A stretch of 38,594 nt of DNA from Klebsormidium nitens. Lineage: Eukaryota > Streptophyta > Klebsormidiophyceae > Klebsormidiales > Klebsormidiaceae. The notes under the pieces were generated by a model. It saw nothing but the letters and a program-made list of their open reading frames with translations. It did not search any database and had not been told where the DNA came from. Positions 20,353 through 33,000 of the stretch are shown piece after piece (the first letter of the stretch is position 1; each line of letters begins with the position of its first letter). The stretch covers positions 1-38,594 of the forward strand of contig DF237689.1 in assembly GCA_000708835.1 (NCBI GenBank), in the 5' to 3' direction. The position numbers and the translations under genes were made by a program.

Positions 20353-21171
20353 TGGATTGACCGCTCTGTAGGGGATAAATACAGAAAAGCTTCGCCTTTG
20401 CTTGCCTTTTAGCTCCGGCTATGTGAATACTTAATCATCGAATGCGGACGCAGTCGGACCAGGCGGCCGCGCATTGATTCACTTTATACGCCTTGACTCA
20501 TGACGTGTTTGCGGCATAATACACGAACGCAACGAGCGATTGTGTGGGCACATCTTGAAGCGCCCACTGGCAACCATGACGCATAAACCGCAAACTTATG
20601 CCGCGCGCCAGACCTGAGCTGTGGGCAAGCTGAGTCAATCTTGGATGCTTGTGTCGTACAAATATGCGCCGACTCGGATCTCTCGTGCATATCGGAACTC
20701 TTATAACAAGCAATAACAGCTGGCCGGCTACGCTTATGACAGCCATGCCTTCATGGTCCATCCGTTTCGAACGAATTCAGCATGAGAATGCGAATCAGCG
20801 TGTGTAGCAGGTTAGTCGAAGTATGCTTGTAACAGCCATGCAATTATGGTCCATCAGCTTAAATTAAAGTTTGCATGAGATTGCATGACCCAGCTCGTGT
20901 TTCACATTTGTCGACATGCCTAGCTGCATATGTGTCGGCTGGGCCAGTGCGCACGCTAATGGTGCCAGCCAGCGCCACCGAGTGTATATGCAGATGTAGC
21001 AATGTCGTAGGCCCGGCAGCTAGCTTTTGTATGACGTACTCTGCAAAGACGTCAATGTACATGTCAATTCTGCAAGCAACGACATGCAGCGGGCTAGGAT
21101 TGAACGACATTCCGTCTTTTGAAGCGAGGATTAAATCCTGTTTCGGGCTTTGCAGGGATTGCCTACATAGC
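20353..21171. other. Intergenic 3' region of fucosyltransferase-like gene
   Basis: No gene is seen. It contains a diverged direct repeat described separately (20739-20855). The first part is the probable 3' UTR. Confidence 0.45.
20739..20855. repeat. Diverged direct repeat, ~93-base spacing
   Basis: ACAGCCATGCCTTCATGGTC (20739) recurs as ACAGCCATGCAATTATGGTC (20832). GCATGAGAxTGC follows each copy. The repeat is short and non-coding. Confidence 0.55.
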
Positions 21172-22305
21172 TGTCAAAAGAGTTTGCAGCAGTACACCTT
21201 CCGTGTTCTCTCGGGCCCTCCTCGGCGAATAGGGGCTCCTCAAGGCCAAACGCGCTGAGCAGATCCCTGCACAGTCACGTCAACAGATCAGCTGACCAAC
21301 ATACAAAGCTCCGACCCCCAAATATACCTGGGCGCGACCTCCAGAACTTTTTTCTGGTGTCGAACTGGGCTGCAAAGCGACAGAATCCCCGGTTGAAAAT
21401 TTCGACCGTCTCAACCTGCAACGGGCCTGCACGTCGCTGGAAAAGCTGGGTTCTCACCATCAAACTCAGATCGAATTCCAAAGAAGAGCGAGCGACGGAA
21501 GGCCCCCGAGAAACACATTTGAAAACGTCACTAAAGCGAGTCCCGATTCTGACATTCAGAACTTTTGCAGGGCCGTCTGGGACGCTCATATGGGTTGTAT
21601 GGGACGAGTCCTAAAATCCGCTCACCGGTGAACATAGAGGGCAGGTCATAATCCCCCGAAAGAGCAGCACCTCCACTTGCACGCAACGCTGCCCCGTCAT
21701 CCCCGAAACGGGCTGTCAGACGAACAACTGCAGGGAAAAGTGAACGGAGAGTGGGCTTGAGGCGCACCGTCCGGGGATACCTAATGAGCAGTTAGTTAGC
21801 GAGATGTGCCTACGAACATTCAAAAGTCTGATGAACGCCGCAACCGAGGACAGATTTGGTTTGGACCAGATGAGAGACGGAGGAGGCAAACACTTTGGCG
21901 TCGCAGGAGCGTGCCATGTCGGACGGAAAACGCTGCTTCCATAAACTGCAAAAGTCCCGACAGCCTTTTTGACAGAACTCGGGTGCGACTTACGAATCTG
22001 CTCAAGAGGGTGACGTGGAGCACCACGTGCGTGCAACTGTACGTATCTCTGATGCTTGTTAAAACGCAATCCATGAAGCCTTCGTTCCTGAACAAGCAGG
22101 AAAAGGTCGAAGATCGTGGGCGGTGTCGGACAAGAGCCGGAGGCAGAGCGAGCAATAAGCCATGCATGTTGCATCGCAGAGATCGAGTCTGACGGACTTC
22201 TCGGTTGATTTTCGCTTAAATAACCAGCGAGAATTCCGGTGAAGTAGACAGGGAACCAGATTCGTTTTCGATTCGTGTCATCGGCGAACTTGATGAACCT
22301 AACTC
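21172..22305 (-). pseudogene. Decayed partial copy of the DGAT2 gene
   Basis: Three blocks align in order with exons 4, 5 and 6 of the intact DGAT2 gene at 25138-28583. 22232-22305 reads RFIKFADDTNRKRIWFPVYF beside the real GFIKLAMETNAGVVPVYLF. 21623-21733 has the acceptor TTGTTCG and the donor CCGGTGAGC but an in-frame TGA three codons in. 21172-21266 reads DLLSAFGLEEPLFAEEGP beside the real DLIIAFGEPLFAKEGE. The intron sequence before exon 4 is also similar (GTCAATTGGTG, 22340). Exons 1-3 with the HPHG motif were not found, so this is a partial segmental duplication, not a processed copy. It cannot make a working enzyme. Confidence 0.8.
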
Positions 22306-22968
22306 TGCAGCAGGCACAAGGCTGATCACGTGACACACACGTCAATTGGTGATGGAGACGCGCAGTGGCAGCTGTGGTATATGGATGTGAGCATCGAACC
22401 AGGGGCGCTCATCGGGCCGGCAACGATGTTGCAGAACACTGCAACATCTGAACAAATAGTTGGAAATTTTAATCCACTTTGGAGCTCGACCCTACTGCTA
22501 CAAATCTTGAAAGGCGAGATGCGAATCCGGGCGGCCTCGCCGCGGCCGCGACTCGCTCTGCTGGTGCGCTTTGCAGCGAGTCAAACCCTGTCTGCTTACG
22601 ACGTATCGGCACGCGCGTGCAATCAGTAACGACACATTGACACATTGACATGCACCGTCTGTGACAGCAAGCGCTTCGCAAGAGCGGACTTCAAAGGTTG
22701 ACAAAGGGCAAGAGTGCAGAGAGCCGGAGAAGGCTCAATGCGACCGATCATCGGAGCACCCGAGCTCGGCTTGACAGCCATGCGCTTTGACTGAGTACCG
22801 TTTTGGGTTCACATGCAATTCTCTACAGCAGGGCGCCTCCCGCACTCTTTCGGTGCCAAGGTGAAATAATGAGCCCCCATCCTCCACAATTAGCACGTCC
22901 GAATCCCTTCGCTTAGTTGCGCGCGCAATTGCGCGCCTCTTGCGCTGTTACAGCACCAAGCTGGTGGG
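22306..22968. other. Intergenic, partly similar to a DGAT2 intron
   Basis: 22330-22400 resembles intron 3 of the intact DGAT2 gene (26645-26715). A GC-rich island (GCCTCGCCGCGGCCGCGACT at about 22531) and a palindromic GCGCGCAATTGCGCGC at 22920-22935 precede the F-box start at 22969. Confidence 0.5.
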
Positions 22969-23718
22969 ATGATGGAGGGTCTTCCGAGCGATGTCGCGGC
23001 GCTATTCCTTCACAAGCTAGCGCTCCAGGATAACGTTGCTTTAGTGCGCGCCACGCGCGCGTGCGCGGCTTTCCACCGCGCCGCAGCCGCCGACCCTGCT
23101 GTGTGGAAGGAGGCACTGTATGGGCCGCCGATAAGCGAAGGCACGTCGCCCTCTGCTGAATTTGCGGAAGTCATAGGGCAAAGATAGATGCTTTTGTGAA
23201 TGACCTGGGAGGGTATGAGCGCCTCGTGCGGACTCGGTGGTCCGGTAAAGTCTGCTCTGCAGGCTTTGACAGGGATTGCAATGGATATGACTCCGGCTTC
23301 CGCTCGAGAAGCAGCTTTCCAGCGGACTCCGCGAGTCCCTGCAAGGCCCTGGTCTTCGTGAAGCTGCGCGGAAATCTCTTGTTTTGGGGCGTCCGAAAGA
23401 TGTACGTCCTGCCAAAGGGTGTAGCGGGAAACATGCGCGACGATGAATCCGACCCCGAGGATGACTTGGACTTTGTGTATCCTGAGAAGTCCGAATTCGT
23501 GACGGAACACAGAGCGTCTTTGAAGGAGCTGATGCGAATCAAGGGGGGCAGCCAGTAAGCCAGTCTCAGCGTGAACTCTTTACGATGGAAGTTTTTGCAG
23601 ACTCGAGCAGAATCGAGACAAGAGGACAATCCATGGGCGGCCGGTTTGGTATAGCCTCAAGGGTTTTCCGCCCGATAGCTCTACCGTTCCACTTTGGCAA
23701 CACAAGGTACATTGTTAA
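22969..23718 (+). pseudogene. F-box gene, diverged, with one frameshift and a possible second exon
   Basis: ATG 22969 opens an F-box: MMEGLPSDVAALFLHKLALQ, LVRATRACAAFHRAA, VWKEALYG. The frame stops at 23187. The family motif AKIDAFVNDLGGYERLV is read in another frame from 23160 on, so a 1-base lesion or error lies between 23160 and 23187. The second frame continues with KALVFVKLRGNLLFWGVRKM, then an acidic stretch (DDESDPEDDLDF). A donor GTAAGC at 23556 and an acceptor ending at 23600 would join a 118-base last exon (LEQNRDKRTIHGRPVWYSLK) ending at TAA 23716-23718. Without splicing the frame ends at 23558. It may be functional if the shift is a sequence error. It is more distant from the 9-18 kb copies than they are from one another. 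Confidence 0.6.
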
Positions 23719-25137
23719 CGTGCATTATTACTTGTGTGAGGTCGTGCAGCCTCCTCGCTGTCCGCAGGATTCCCTTATCCCGGACACCCCAATCTGTCAG
23801 ATCTTTCAGCGATCTTCGACATAAGTTGGTTCTATAAACTGTAGGCAGCCGGCTCTGAAACACTTGATTGCACCGGAAATTGTGTAATCAGTGTACTTTC
23901 AGCTCATTCTTGAACCTTCTGCTCGAGCAAATCCGTGAAGCTCCAACCCAATGCAGCGGTCTGCCTCTGTACCTTTAACAAGAGACGTGTTCAGTCCCGA
24001 AGTTTAGTCAAGAAAACTTGTGCACTACGTACCTCCAAAACTTGAAAGATGCTTTTATCGTCGACTGAAGGGGCCGGCCATTATCAGTGGCAGTAGCCTT
24101 CTTGTCTTCTAAATGCATGAGGGTGACTCGTAGCTGATGCGCTGAGATCCGACAGCTCGATGCTGGACAACTTTGTGGACGTGCTCAAAAGCATGCAATC
24201 CTTGAATAAGTGTACGTTTTGACAGGAGTATATACTCTGATTGGCGGCCAGGTACATCATCTGATCCAGGTCGGTCGTCTTATTTGTGACAGCAGAACAA
24301 AGCCGCCTAGCTCTGGCGTGGGTTTGCATTGTTGGCTCGGGCCCCAGAGATCCTCGAAAAAGGAGCGGTCGATTGCCAGGAGGCTTTCTAGCACCCGGCC
24401 GTCTCTCCATGGTACGTCTGGTAATTGCACTGATCCAAGTTCATAGGAGGCCGGTGGGTGCGGCGGGGGTTAACCTCCAGTCAGCATTGAATGAATGCTG
24501 GCATGTGATGATGTCCAGCATTTCATAGCCGCATCGAATTGCAAAGATTTATACGACCGACTACTTTTAGCTCATACGGTTCTTAGTTCGACATTATTGG
24601 GATTAACTGAGCGCGCGCTGCATCATTGATGTCGATTGCGAGCCGGATGTGGCCGGATGGGGGCCCAGTGACCGGGTTCCTTAGCGCTGAAAGTTCGATA
24701 ATGCCAAACAATACATGGTGGCGGCAGCCCGCCCGCTGGGCCCACACGAGTGCACCTGATGTTCGCTTCGTTTTTTGTATTGATAATTGTTTTGACGTCA
24801 GAAAGCAGACACACAGCAGCGCAGTGACGCTACCCGCAGGGATTCAAGCCTTGAAGCACTATAGCTTGAAGCACCATACTTCAAGAATCAATCTGACCCA
24901 TCTTCTATTTTTCACAATGGTGTAGGGGACTTCAAAATTGCGTGGCCAACTGTACGACGTGACTAACTGTTTGTAACTTTTTGAATTTTGACAGTTGCGG
25001 TGTCTTCACGCACACTCGTAATTGGTCTCACTTGTGGACGTCTGTGGTGCATCCAAATTTCGAAGCTCTACTTCGTTCAACTATGTCGGACTAGGAGACT
25101 TCTAGCGAACTGTCAGTGTGATTATGGCAGTCGTTAC
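23719..25137. other. Intergenic between F-box gene and DGAT2 3' end
   Basis: No gene is supported. Open frames of up to ~108 residues (24084-24410 -, 24626-24925 +) have no recognisable similarity. A small repeat (CTTGAAGCACTATAGCTTGA) lies near 24850-24870. Confidence 0.45.
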
Positions 25138-28100
25138 TCATGTAATGATCAACTTGTGTTTTGGGTTTACCGTCATGCCCACGTACTTGTCAAAAAGGTT
25201 CTGCAGCGCTTCGATGTAGCGTGCATGGAAACTCTCCGCGCTCTCGCCCTCCTTGGCGAAGAGGGGCTCCCCAAATGCGATAATCAAATCTCTGCACGCA
25301 TATCATAAACGCATCAGCAGAGAGCCGACCGACCTCCGAGGCTGCGACTTTAGACTCAAATCTAAAAAGCGTAAAAGGTCGGTCTAAAGAAATCAGAACG
25401 CGAAACGTTCGTCGATCCGGCCTGCTTCAGCAGGGATCGGAACAGAGCACTCAGTCCTGAGGGGGTGGGACCGAAGCAACGATTCTTCAAAGACGAGAAA
25501 GAAAAATCCAAAACCGCAGAAACGCAAGGTCCTCCACATGTAAGTGTTCTGGGCTAAGTATTCCATAGTTCATGTACGCTTGAGGATCGAGCGAGTTGGC
25601 ACGCGAAATAGTAAGTATCAACGCTGTGAAAGATAACTTCCAGGCCCTGAGACATATAGGTCTAGCTATATGAGTGAATGGGTACGGGTGTGATTTCCGT
25701 AACCTTGATCTTAATCTTTTCATTCTCAGTGTTGCTGTTAGGTTGCGCGTCGACCGAAAACCTACTTGGCCTCCAGTGTTGCCTTTCAGTACCGGCAGGA
25801 AGGAGGTACGGCATCTTTCAGGCCATCGCACTCTCCTGGTATGTACCTTGGTTCACCACGTGAACAAGCCATCCGATTGGCTACAAAATCTGGAAAGCTT
25901 TTTGCAGCTTTTCGGTCGACGCGCACCCTTATTCTTTTTCTGGTAGCAAGCGCCATCGGAAATTGCTCACCGTTGAAACGGAAAGGGCAGGTGGTAGATC
26001 CCCCGGAAGAACGGCACCCCCACGTTGACGTAGCGGTTTGCCTTCTCCCAGAACTTGAGGAACCACAGCGGCTGGGACTCGAACAACTGCAAGCAGAGCA
26101 ACGAACTGAGCGACATGTCGAGGCGCCACAGTACAGCTGTTTTAGAGAACACATGGAGTCCAGGGCAAAAGTTGCACCCTTGCAATAAACAGATTTCAAG
26201 GAGATGATCAGTTGCAGCACGAAGGAGGCACTCCAGTTGGCCAAGAATGCACTGTCCTCACACGAGCGAGCCACGCGTCGAAGCTACAGCGCTGTTCAAA
26301 AACAATGGCCTCTGGTGACAAAAGCCGAATGGACTTCCATGTATCTGGAGCATCGAGTGCAGATGAGTTTGTCTGCTGACTCCTCCGACCAGACTTACTA
26401 AGCACGCAATTTTCTGGAACCGTTGTTTCTGTGAAAACTCAAGAGAAGCCTGTCGAGTGGGAGTGGTGATATTGATCAAAGAAGGCAACAAGTTGCCAAC
26501 CTCACATCAGCGCGTCGCGAGATTCCTTTGTTGGGGGTCTCACCGAATTCTCATTGAACAAATAGACAGGGACCACACCCGCGTTGGTCTCCATGGCGAG
26601 CTTGATGAAGCCGAGCCTGCCAGCATTCACATGCGAGACACGTGTCAGTTGGTGGAATGCACTGCCGTGGATGGATATGAGCATCAGGATCTTGGCCCCC
26701 AGATTGCACCAAGTTCACAGAAAAGTGCAACAGAGAAATGAGCGTTTCCAAAGTTCCTATCTTCTTCCGACGCTGCTACGAAGCACAAAGCAGCACGCTT
26801 CTGTGCACACGGTTGTCTTCCTCGTCTCTCGGCCTTCCTCTCGCTTGGATAGCTTCGAGTTTCCTGATTCCGGATACCTGGAAGCCCTCTTTCTGTCATA
26901 TTAATGTTAGTTGTTTGGCATTGACCGCCAGGAAGTATGGAGAAAAGTTGAGCACGTGTCCGTTTGAAACTGTGACAATTCAAAAGTAGTGTCGAGCTCT
27001 CACCTCTTCTTCAGATACAGCACGTCCTTGTCGGGGTACGTCGGGATGCACACTTCCTTTACACCGCCCACAACAATCAAAATCTGCGGTCGAAGTGAAA
27101 AAGATGGAGCTATGTCAAATCGTTGATGTCTCTGATGTAAGAAGAACCGCAACAACTCTTGGCGCTTACCATGTCACTTCTGTGCTGGCCTGCCGTTGAG
27201 GTCAGTTTCGGATTTGGAGTCTCACTTTGTTCCTACCTACTTGCTCTCCATTTGAAAGATTCCCAAAAAGCTGGAATCTTGCTTGCACTCTTTAACATTT
27301 TGGGCGGAATCCTTCTCCAATAAGGTTCACTGAAGCTTTTTGCTGGAAAAGGACCGATTCATGAAACGCTGAGGTCAGCAATCATCCTTTCGACTCCACT
27401 TATCCCATGACTCTCTACCAAACAAGACAAGCAGAATATATCGATCAAGCGGCGCTGGTCCACCTCACCATCGCCTGAGATTCAAAAGTCATTTTTAGAC
27501 AGTGTACGATCTAAAATTTGATGACGCAGCAGTTGTAAACCAGTTGCGCTTCTCCATGCAAGGACGCCAAATGATTCTCACATTGTTCCCCTTGTTGAGC
27601 TGCTTCTTAAGAGAAGACCTCCCTGCAGGAACTGCCCCCAAAGCATAGAACCAGTCTGCACAAACACAGGCCCGTTTAGATTTACCAACCAGTGTCACTA
27701 CCGTCCGCCAATCTATGTTGCTGAGCACGAATTATCCAGAGCACTGCACAAATCACAGTCTTCAGCCCCTACAGCTCAATATTGTGCCTTGCGTCTCGTC
27801 ATATTCTGCACTCTATCAGTAGTCTAAGCCTAGGCCTTTAGCATGGCGCCCCAAGCAAGCATGCAGATTGCCCTTCCACATTAGCTCCGCAAATACTTGA
27901 GAAGAGCAAACATGCATTCATGAAGCATGCAAAACGTCGCTGTCAATCTTTGAAAAACAAGCTTTGAGGAACTCACTACGGATGATTGGGACATTGAAGA
28001 ACCCCCCCGCTGCGGCGCCAAACAGGTCCCCCTTGTCCGGAAGCACTCGCGTGAACACATCATACACCTGGCTAATCAATGATGTGCTGTACATCACTCT

Positions 28101-28583
28101 TCCGTGGGGGTGCACTCCCAGAATGTAACTCCGGTCCTCCGGAAAACGCTTCGCTGGCAGAACCACTTTGCTAGACTTTGCGTAGTGCGCCAGAGGGATA
28201 TACACCTTTCTTAGGTGCTTCTGACGGAAGGCCCGGTTATAGTACGGGGGCACTAAGAACAAGACCAGGTTAAGCAGGAACCACACCACCCAAACCCCAT
28301 ATCCAAGCTGCCGGTACAGAAGGTACAGAGCGCCGTAGATGATGGGTGGTGCGAGGGGGCTGAAAATGAACAAGTGGTACCAGAAAAGGGTCATGATGGT
28401 GGAGAAAGTGCACGGGTGGCCGTTCTTGAGGTCGAGCACAACGTGATCTTCGGTTTGTTCAATGACTGGGGCGAAGTCCTCAGTCTTCATGTCAGCATTG
28501 GTTGTGCTGACGTCAGTCTTCGTTGGTGTGACAGCATTGCCATCCTGGTGCGCTCCTCTGGTCCGGCGCGTGACAGTTGCCAT
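25138..28583 (-). CDS. DGAT2: Diacylglycerol O-acyltransferase type 2 (DGAT2 family)
   Basis: Six exons on the - strand: 28583-27977, 27655-27582, 27083-27004, 26616-26544, 26086-25971, 25291-25138. All have GT-AG borders, all phases agree, and the sum is 1104 bases, giving 367 residues, the usual DGAT2 size. The enzyme adds an acyl chain from acyl-CoA to diacylglycerol, the last step of triacylglycerol synthesis, at the ER. N-terminal hydrophobic segments lie at ~62-90 and 94-113. The catalytic-site motif HPHG is at 158-161 (SYILGVHPHGR). Also seen are GAVPAGR (~209-215), VVGGVKEV (GGxxE, ~233-237), GFIKLAMETNAGVVPVYLF, and NVGVPFFRGIYHLPFPFQR. The C-terminal AFGEPLF...FHARYIEALQNLFDKY resembles the family ending. 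A monoacylglycerol or wax-ester acyltransferase of the same family is the alternative. A partial decayed copy lies at 21172-22305. Confidence 0.92.
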
Positions 28584-30047
28584 TGGTTAGGAAGGAAGGT
28601 TCTGCTGCTCACCACGGGTAGAGTCCTGGACTACGTGCCTTTCACACTCAGGCTGAAGGGATCCACCAAAGGAATCTATGAGAGGGACCCAGCTAAACTT
28701 CTTGTTTGGTGGCAAGAACCTGTATCAATCAGTTCCTTCTGACTAAGTACCAATACGAATGAGCAGAATCTGTGCCGAGCTGCCGATCAATCGCAGAAAA
28801 CGGCCTGACTTTCGTGCGCTGCTATAATGGTAAGATCTAGGGCAATCAGCTCCTTGCGGCTCGGACGGCCCCCAAAACAAGTTGCCACCCTTTGAGTCGA
28901 ACAGCCGGCATGAAAGATCCTTGACCAGTGAGTAACAATCCTTCTGCACTTCTGAAGGAAATGCTGATGGAGAAGCAAACAACAGTTGACATGCAGCAGC
29001 AAAGCTTCCGAAGTTCTGGAACATCTAGCTCCCCACAATGCAGCTGAGCTGGCGTCACTCACGTTGCATGCATTTCCGGCGACCTGCTCCGGTTAGCTCT
29101 GGTCGAAATTGTCGCCGCTTCACTTCAAGTGACATACAACAGGGAGACCTAATGACTCTAGTATAGGGTTTGAGACAGTTTGACTGGTTTTAGACTGGTT
29201 TGAGACTGGTTTTAGGGTTCTCAATTCTGGAACAATGCATGCAAGTTTCGCCTCCCGTTGGCCCCCCATCTTCTCCTTCTTGTCCAGAAGAAGCAAAGTG
29301 GAGCAAGTAGCATGGATTGAAGGAGGATGGAACGATCATGGGAGGAGAATGGAAGGATGGCAGCTGTTTTGAAAGGCAAGGCTTCAGAAAAGGAGATTCT
29401 TTGGCGCTAGCTTCCTGCTGATGCTCCAGTGCGGCCTGCATTTGTGAGCTGCCAATTGCCAGAGTGGAGCCGATGGTGTGAGCTCAAGCGGACTCCCACT
29501 GTTCAAAGCATTTATACTTGTAAAACCAGGTGAGATTTTATCTTGATGCTCTATTGGGTGACTTTCGAGGTTTTGCCCAGAGCACCCTGCCTCAATGCTA
29601 TCAAGGGAGCTTGCCAGCACTGTCTCGCTTGTCATGCAAGCACTTTTTGAGGCCCTGCTTTTTCCCCCATTGCCTGTGCCTGTGTTGCTATTTGAGGTGA
29701 GTAAACAAGGTCATTGAAGGTTGAAATAGAGAGTGACGTTTCTGTTTCACTACTAGATCAACGGCATTGTTTTCAGAATAAAGCTTATTCCAAAAAGAGT
29801 TACAGAATCCCACCTCATTTTTTTCATCACGTCGATGTAGCTGAATACTCCTCCCCTTCCTGGAATCATCGCCCGCATTCAACTGCATCTCAGGGAGGTG
29901 CAGATAACTATGAAAACATACAGCTTTCAAGCGAGCCTCTACTTACTCAGCAACCCCACACTGCAGACCAGCCCTGAAAGTTTCCTCTCCGGTCCTCTTG
30001 ACAGGGTTTCATAATTAGGTCCAGCTTCCTTCAAAGCAAGCTGTAAC
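28584..30047. promoter_or_regulatory. Bidirectional intergenic region between DGAT2 and coiled-coil gene
   Basis: The two flanking genes diverge from this 1.46 kb space, so it should hold both promoters. No supported coding sequence was found. A short imperfect tandem repeat of TTTGAGACTGGTTTTAGACT-like units lies at 29166-29216. Confidence 0.45.
29166..29216. repeat. Imperfect short tandem repeat (GACTGGTTT units)
   Basis: GACTGGTTTTA, GACTGGTTTGA and GACTGGTTTTA follow each other after GAGACAGTTT. A small microsatellite-like run, non-coding. Confidence 0.65.
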
Positions 30048-33000
30048 ATGTCTTTACCCCACTCTTGGATTCCGAGACTTGAGGAACTAGGCACGGCGGT
30101 CAAAGGCGCCGCTTACCTTGTGGAGGCGGAGGGGGGTGAGCAAGGGCGGGCTGCAGGAAAAGGTGCGCCTGACTCTCAGTCCTCAAAACAGGACTTCCTA
30201 TTTGAAGCGTCCTGCTCTGAATCTGAGTATGTGGGGAGCAAGGGCAGGCACTGTTTTAAATTCTGGGATGCTGCCTCAGAGTAGAAGGTATGCCAAAGAT
30301 ATAAGGAGCAACTGGGAGAGACCTGTTGAAAGCGTTGCTGATATTTGCCCTTTAATATCCCTATATATCTACCCTTGGTTTCTGACTTCTAATCTTCAGG
30401 ATAGGACTGGAACGGCTTACGCGTAAAGTCCAATTGTGCAAGCCCCCTAGGGAAAGAAACGACTGGGGAGGCTATAGGGTCTCTGATCTTCAGTGATCAG
30501 GCAATTTTTAGCACTGGAGACCGCATTCTCGTCGCCGGGAGGACAGCCACCAGGAGCTTGTTGGTTGCAGTCGCTTCCTTCTTGACCTGCATCTGAAGCG
30601 GCAAAGCATAACCAAAACTCGTTTCTTGCACGTCATTTGGTTTTCTTTTTATTTCCCCTTTTTCCTTCGATGTATCTGACGCCTTACCATGTGTACTCCA
30701 GGGCTTGATGTATCGTGCATTCTAGGTAAGTCGCACTGAAGCCCGTTTTAGGATATTGACCGATATATGGGAACGCACAAACGAGGTCTGTAAATAGCCG
30801 TATAACCTTCCGCAAATCCAGTTTGCTTTTCTCTGTTGTAGCTGCGGTCGCCGTCATCCGGGCGACCAACGCCAAGCTGGCGGCACTTGAAGAGGAGTGC
30901 CGGAAGTTTCAACGGCTATATGAGGACCTGAGCAAGGGCGTTCGAAGGTGACGATGCTGTCTATGAGTTCGTTTTCGCCCCTTCTTTTACGCCGTCTGAC
31001 ACTTTTGTTGTGCTGGAGAACGTTTCTTGTGCCGAATCCGAAGGGGGTCTGGGGGGTCCCGGAAAACTGTACAAAACCTTGGGCATGGTAAATCACAGTT
31101 TAAGATCTACTTCTCGGCTCAACCATTCGCCCCTTGTTATTGGTTCGACCTTCGCTGCTTGACATTATTGCTCCACTTGATCCTGCGTCTGTGTTTCTCT
31201 GAGCGGAAGGAAGGGTCTGCATTCGGCTCGACCTTGCACCAAAATTTTGTCGCCTGCTTCAGTAACGCCATGATGCAAAGTGATCCAATGTATACAACAG
31301 TAGCAGATCCAATCAACAACAACAATCTTTCCAAAGTTGGTAGAGCACCCCTGAGCCTGTGAATCAACATTTTATGAGCCTCTGATACGAGAATTTCAAA
31401 ATACCAATCCTTTCAAGTGAGATTGTACAAAAGGCCTTCATCCAAAATCTTTGATGAGACCCCCAGAAGTCCAATCTTCTGATGATCTACAAACGTAGGT
31501 ACGCAGAGGCTCAGATGGAGGAGGCTGCAGCAGCGAGGCGCGCTGATGAGGAGCACCGAGAGGAGATGCAGTCCATGGTGGCGGCGATGGCGATACTAAG
31601 AAAGGAACTAGAGCGGGCAGCAAAAGACAGTGCGGCAGTCAGGGCAGCGGCGGCAGAGGCCTCCACCGAAGCGAGAGTAAAAGCGGTGAGAATCTATCAA
31701 GCCACGAAGCTCCTAGGTAAGCTTGTTAGAAGCGTGTGGAGCTCGCAGTCTGGAAAGTTGTCAGATGCGGCAAGCGTCGAACGAAGTATGCGGTAATCAT
31801 GAGAGTGGAGGAGGACGGCATGGGGTTCTTTTAAAGAGGGCGTCAGTTTATATGTACCGTTCCGACTCGTGAGTTTCCGGTCCAACTCGCAAGCACAAAG
31901 ATTTCTAGCACAAATGGGAAGTGCGCTCGTCCGTCATCGAGAAATCGAGCGATCGAAACTCGGTCGCGGCAAATTTTCTCCTTTTTCCGCACGCCGCGCA
32001 GACCGTACCCACACTGGTTTTCAAAAGCGACGTCACGTGGGCAAATTCGCCGTGCGATCAAATCTCACCGTACGCGGCTGACGTCAGGCGTTCCGGGTCC
32101 CAAGACGCCCTCTTTAAACGAAAGCCAAATTTGAATGCCATCATTTGACGAAGGCTTTGTAAGATGCTCCCTCTGCATTCTGTACACTTCGCTCTGCGGA
32201 GCAGAGAACTGGGCAGTAGGGACTTCGCTTGGTTGTAGCTCCACCTCTTAGTTATGACCCTGTTCATCGATCCGATCGTTTCGATCAGAATATACCTCAT
32301 AGAGTGGTTTCATGATACGGACCGTTGCGCACGTTGACACCAGCGCAGGGAGAGTGGCTCGCTTCCCTCATCGAGCTTGAGGGTGTGCCGAACGATCCTT
32401 GGAGCCGCAATGATATATCCTAAAACTCTTGAGCTTTATTGGCGACTGCCTGCCCGCAGGAAGCGGCCGAGAAGTATCGCCAGCAGTACGAAGCGGAGCT
32501 CCAGCGGCGCCAGGAACTAGAGATGGCGAACATCAAGATGGCGCGTGAGGCGCTGGCGGTGCCAGAGAAGCTCCGCGCATTCGAGCGCGAGTGCGCGTCG
32601 CTGAAGCAGACGGTGGCGGTTTTGGAGGAGAAGTGCCGGCTGAAAGAGGCTACGTTCGTCGACGTGAGTGATTCCGGTCTCCTGAACTGGTGGAATTGAC
32701 GCTGATATCTTGGAGTTCAGCTGGGATAGTCACGGCTTCGGAGTTGTTTGCTGACTCAATGTTTCTTCCGCGCCTCACTTGAACAGAGTGAGTTTTGCCT
32801 GCTGAAAACAATCGTTAACAAGATTGCACGTAGATTCTGGAAACGCTTGTATATCGATCCCAAGAACTCAGGTGAGCTCTGAAGCTCAGATGCGAGGGCG
32901 CTAGTCTTTAGTTGCTCGTGGAGGATTTTTCAACCCGTGCGTCGTTCATTCAACGATTACTCCTGTGATTCAGGTGTTGCTGAGCGGTTGTACATTGTTC

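Noticed and set aside
24084-24925. Open frames of ~100 residues on both strands
   Set aside because: No similarity, and both strands are equally open, as expected by chance.
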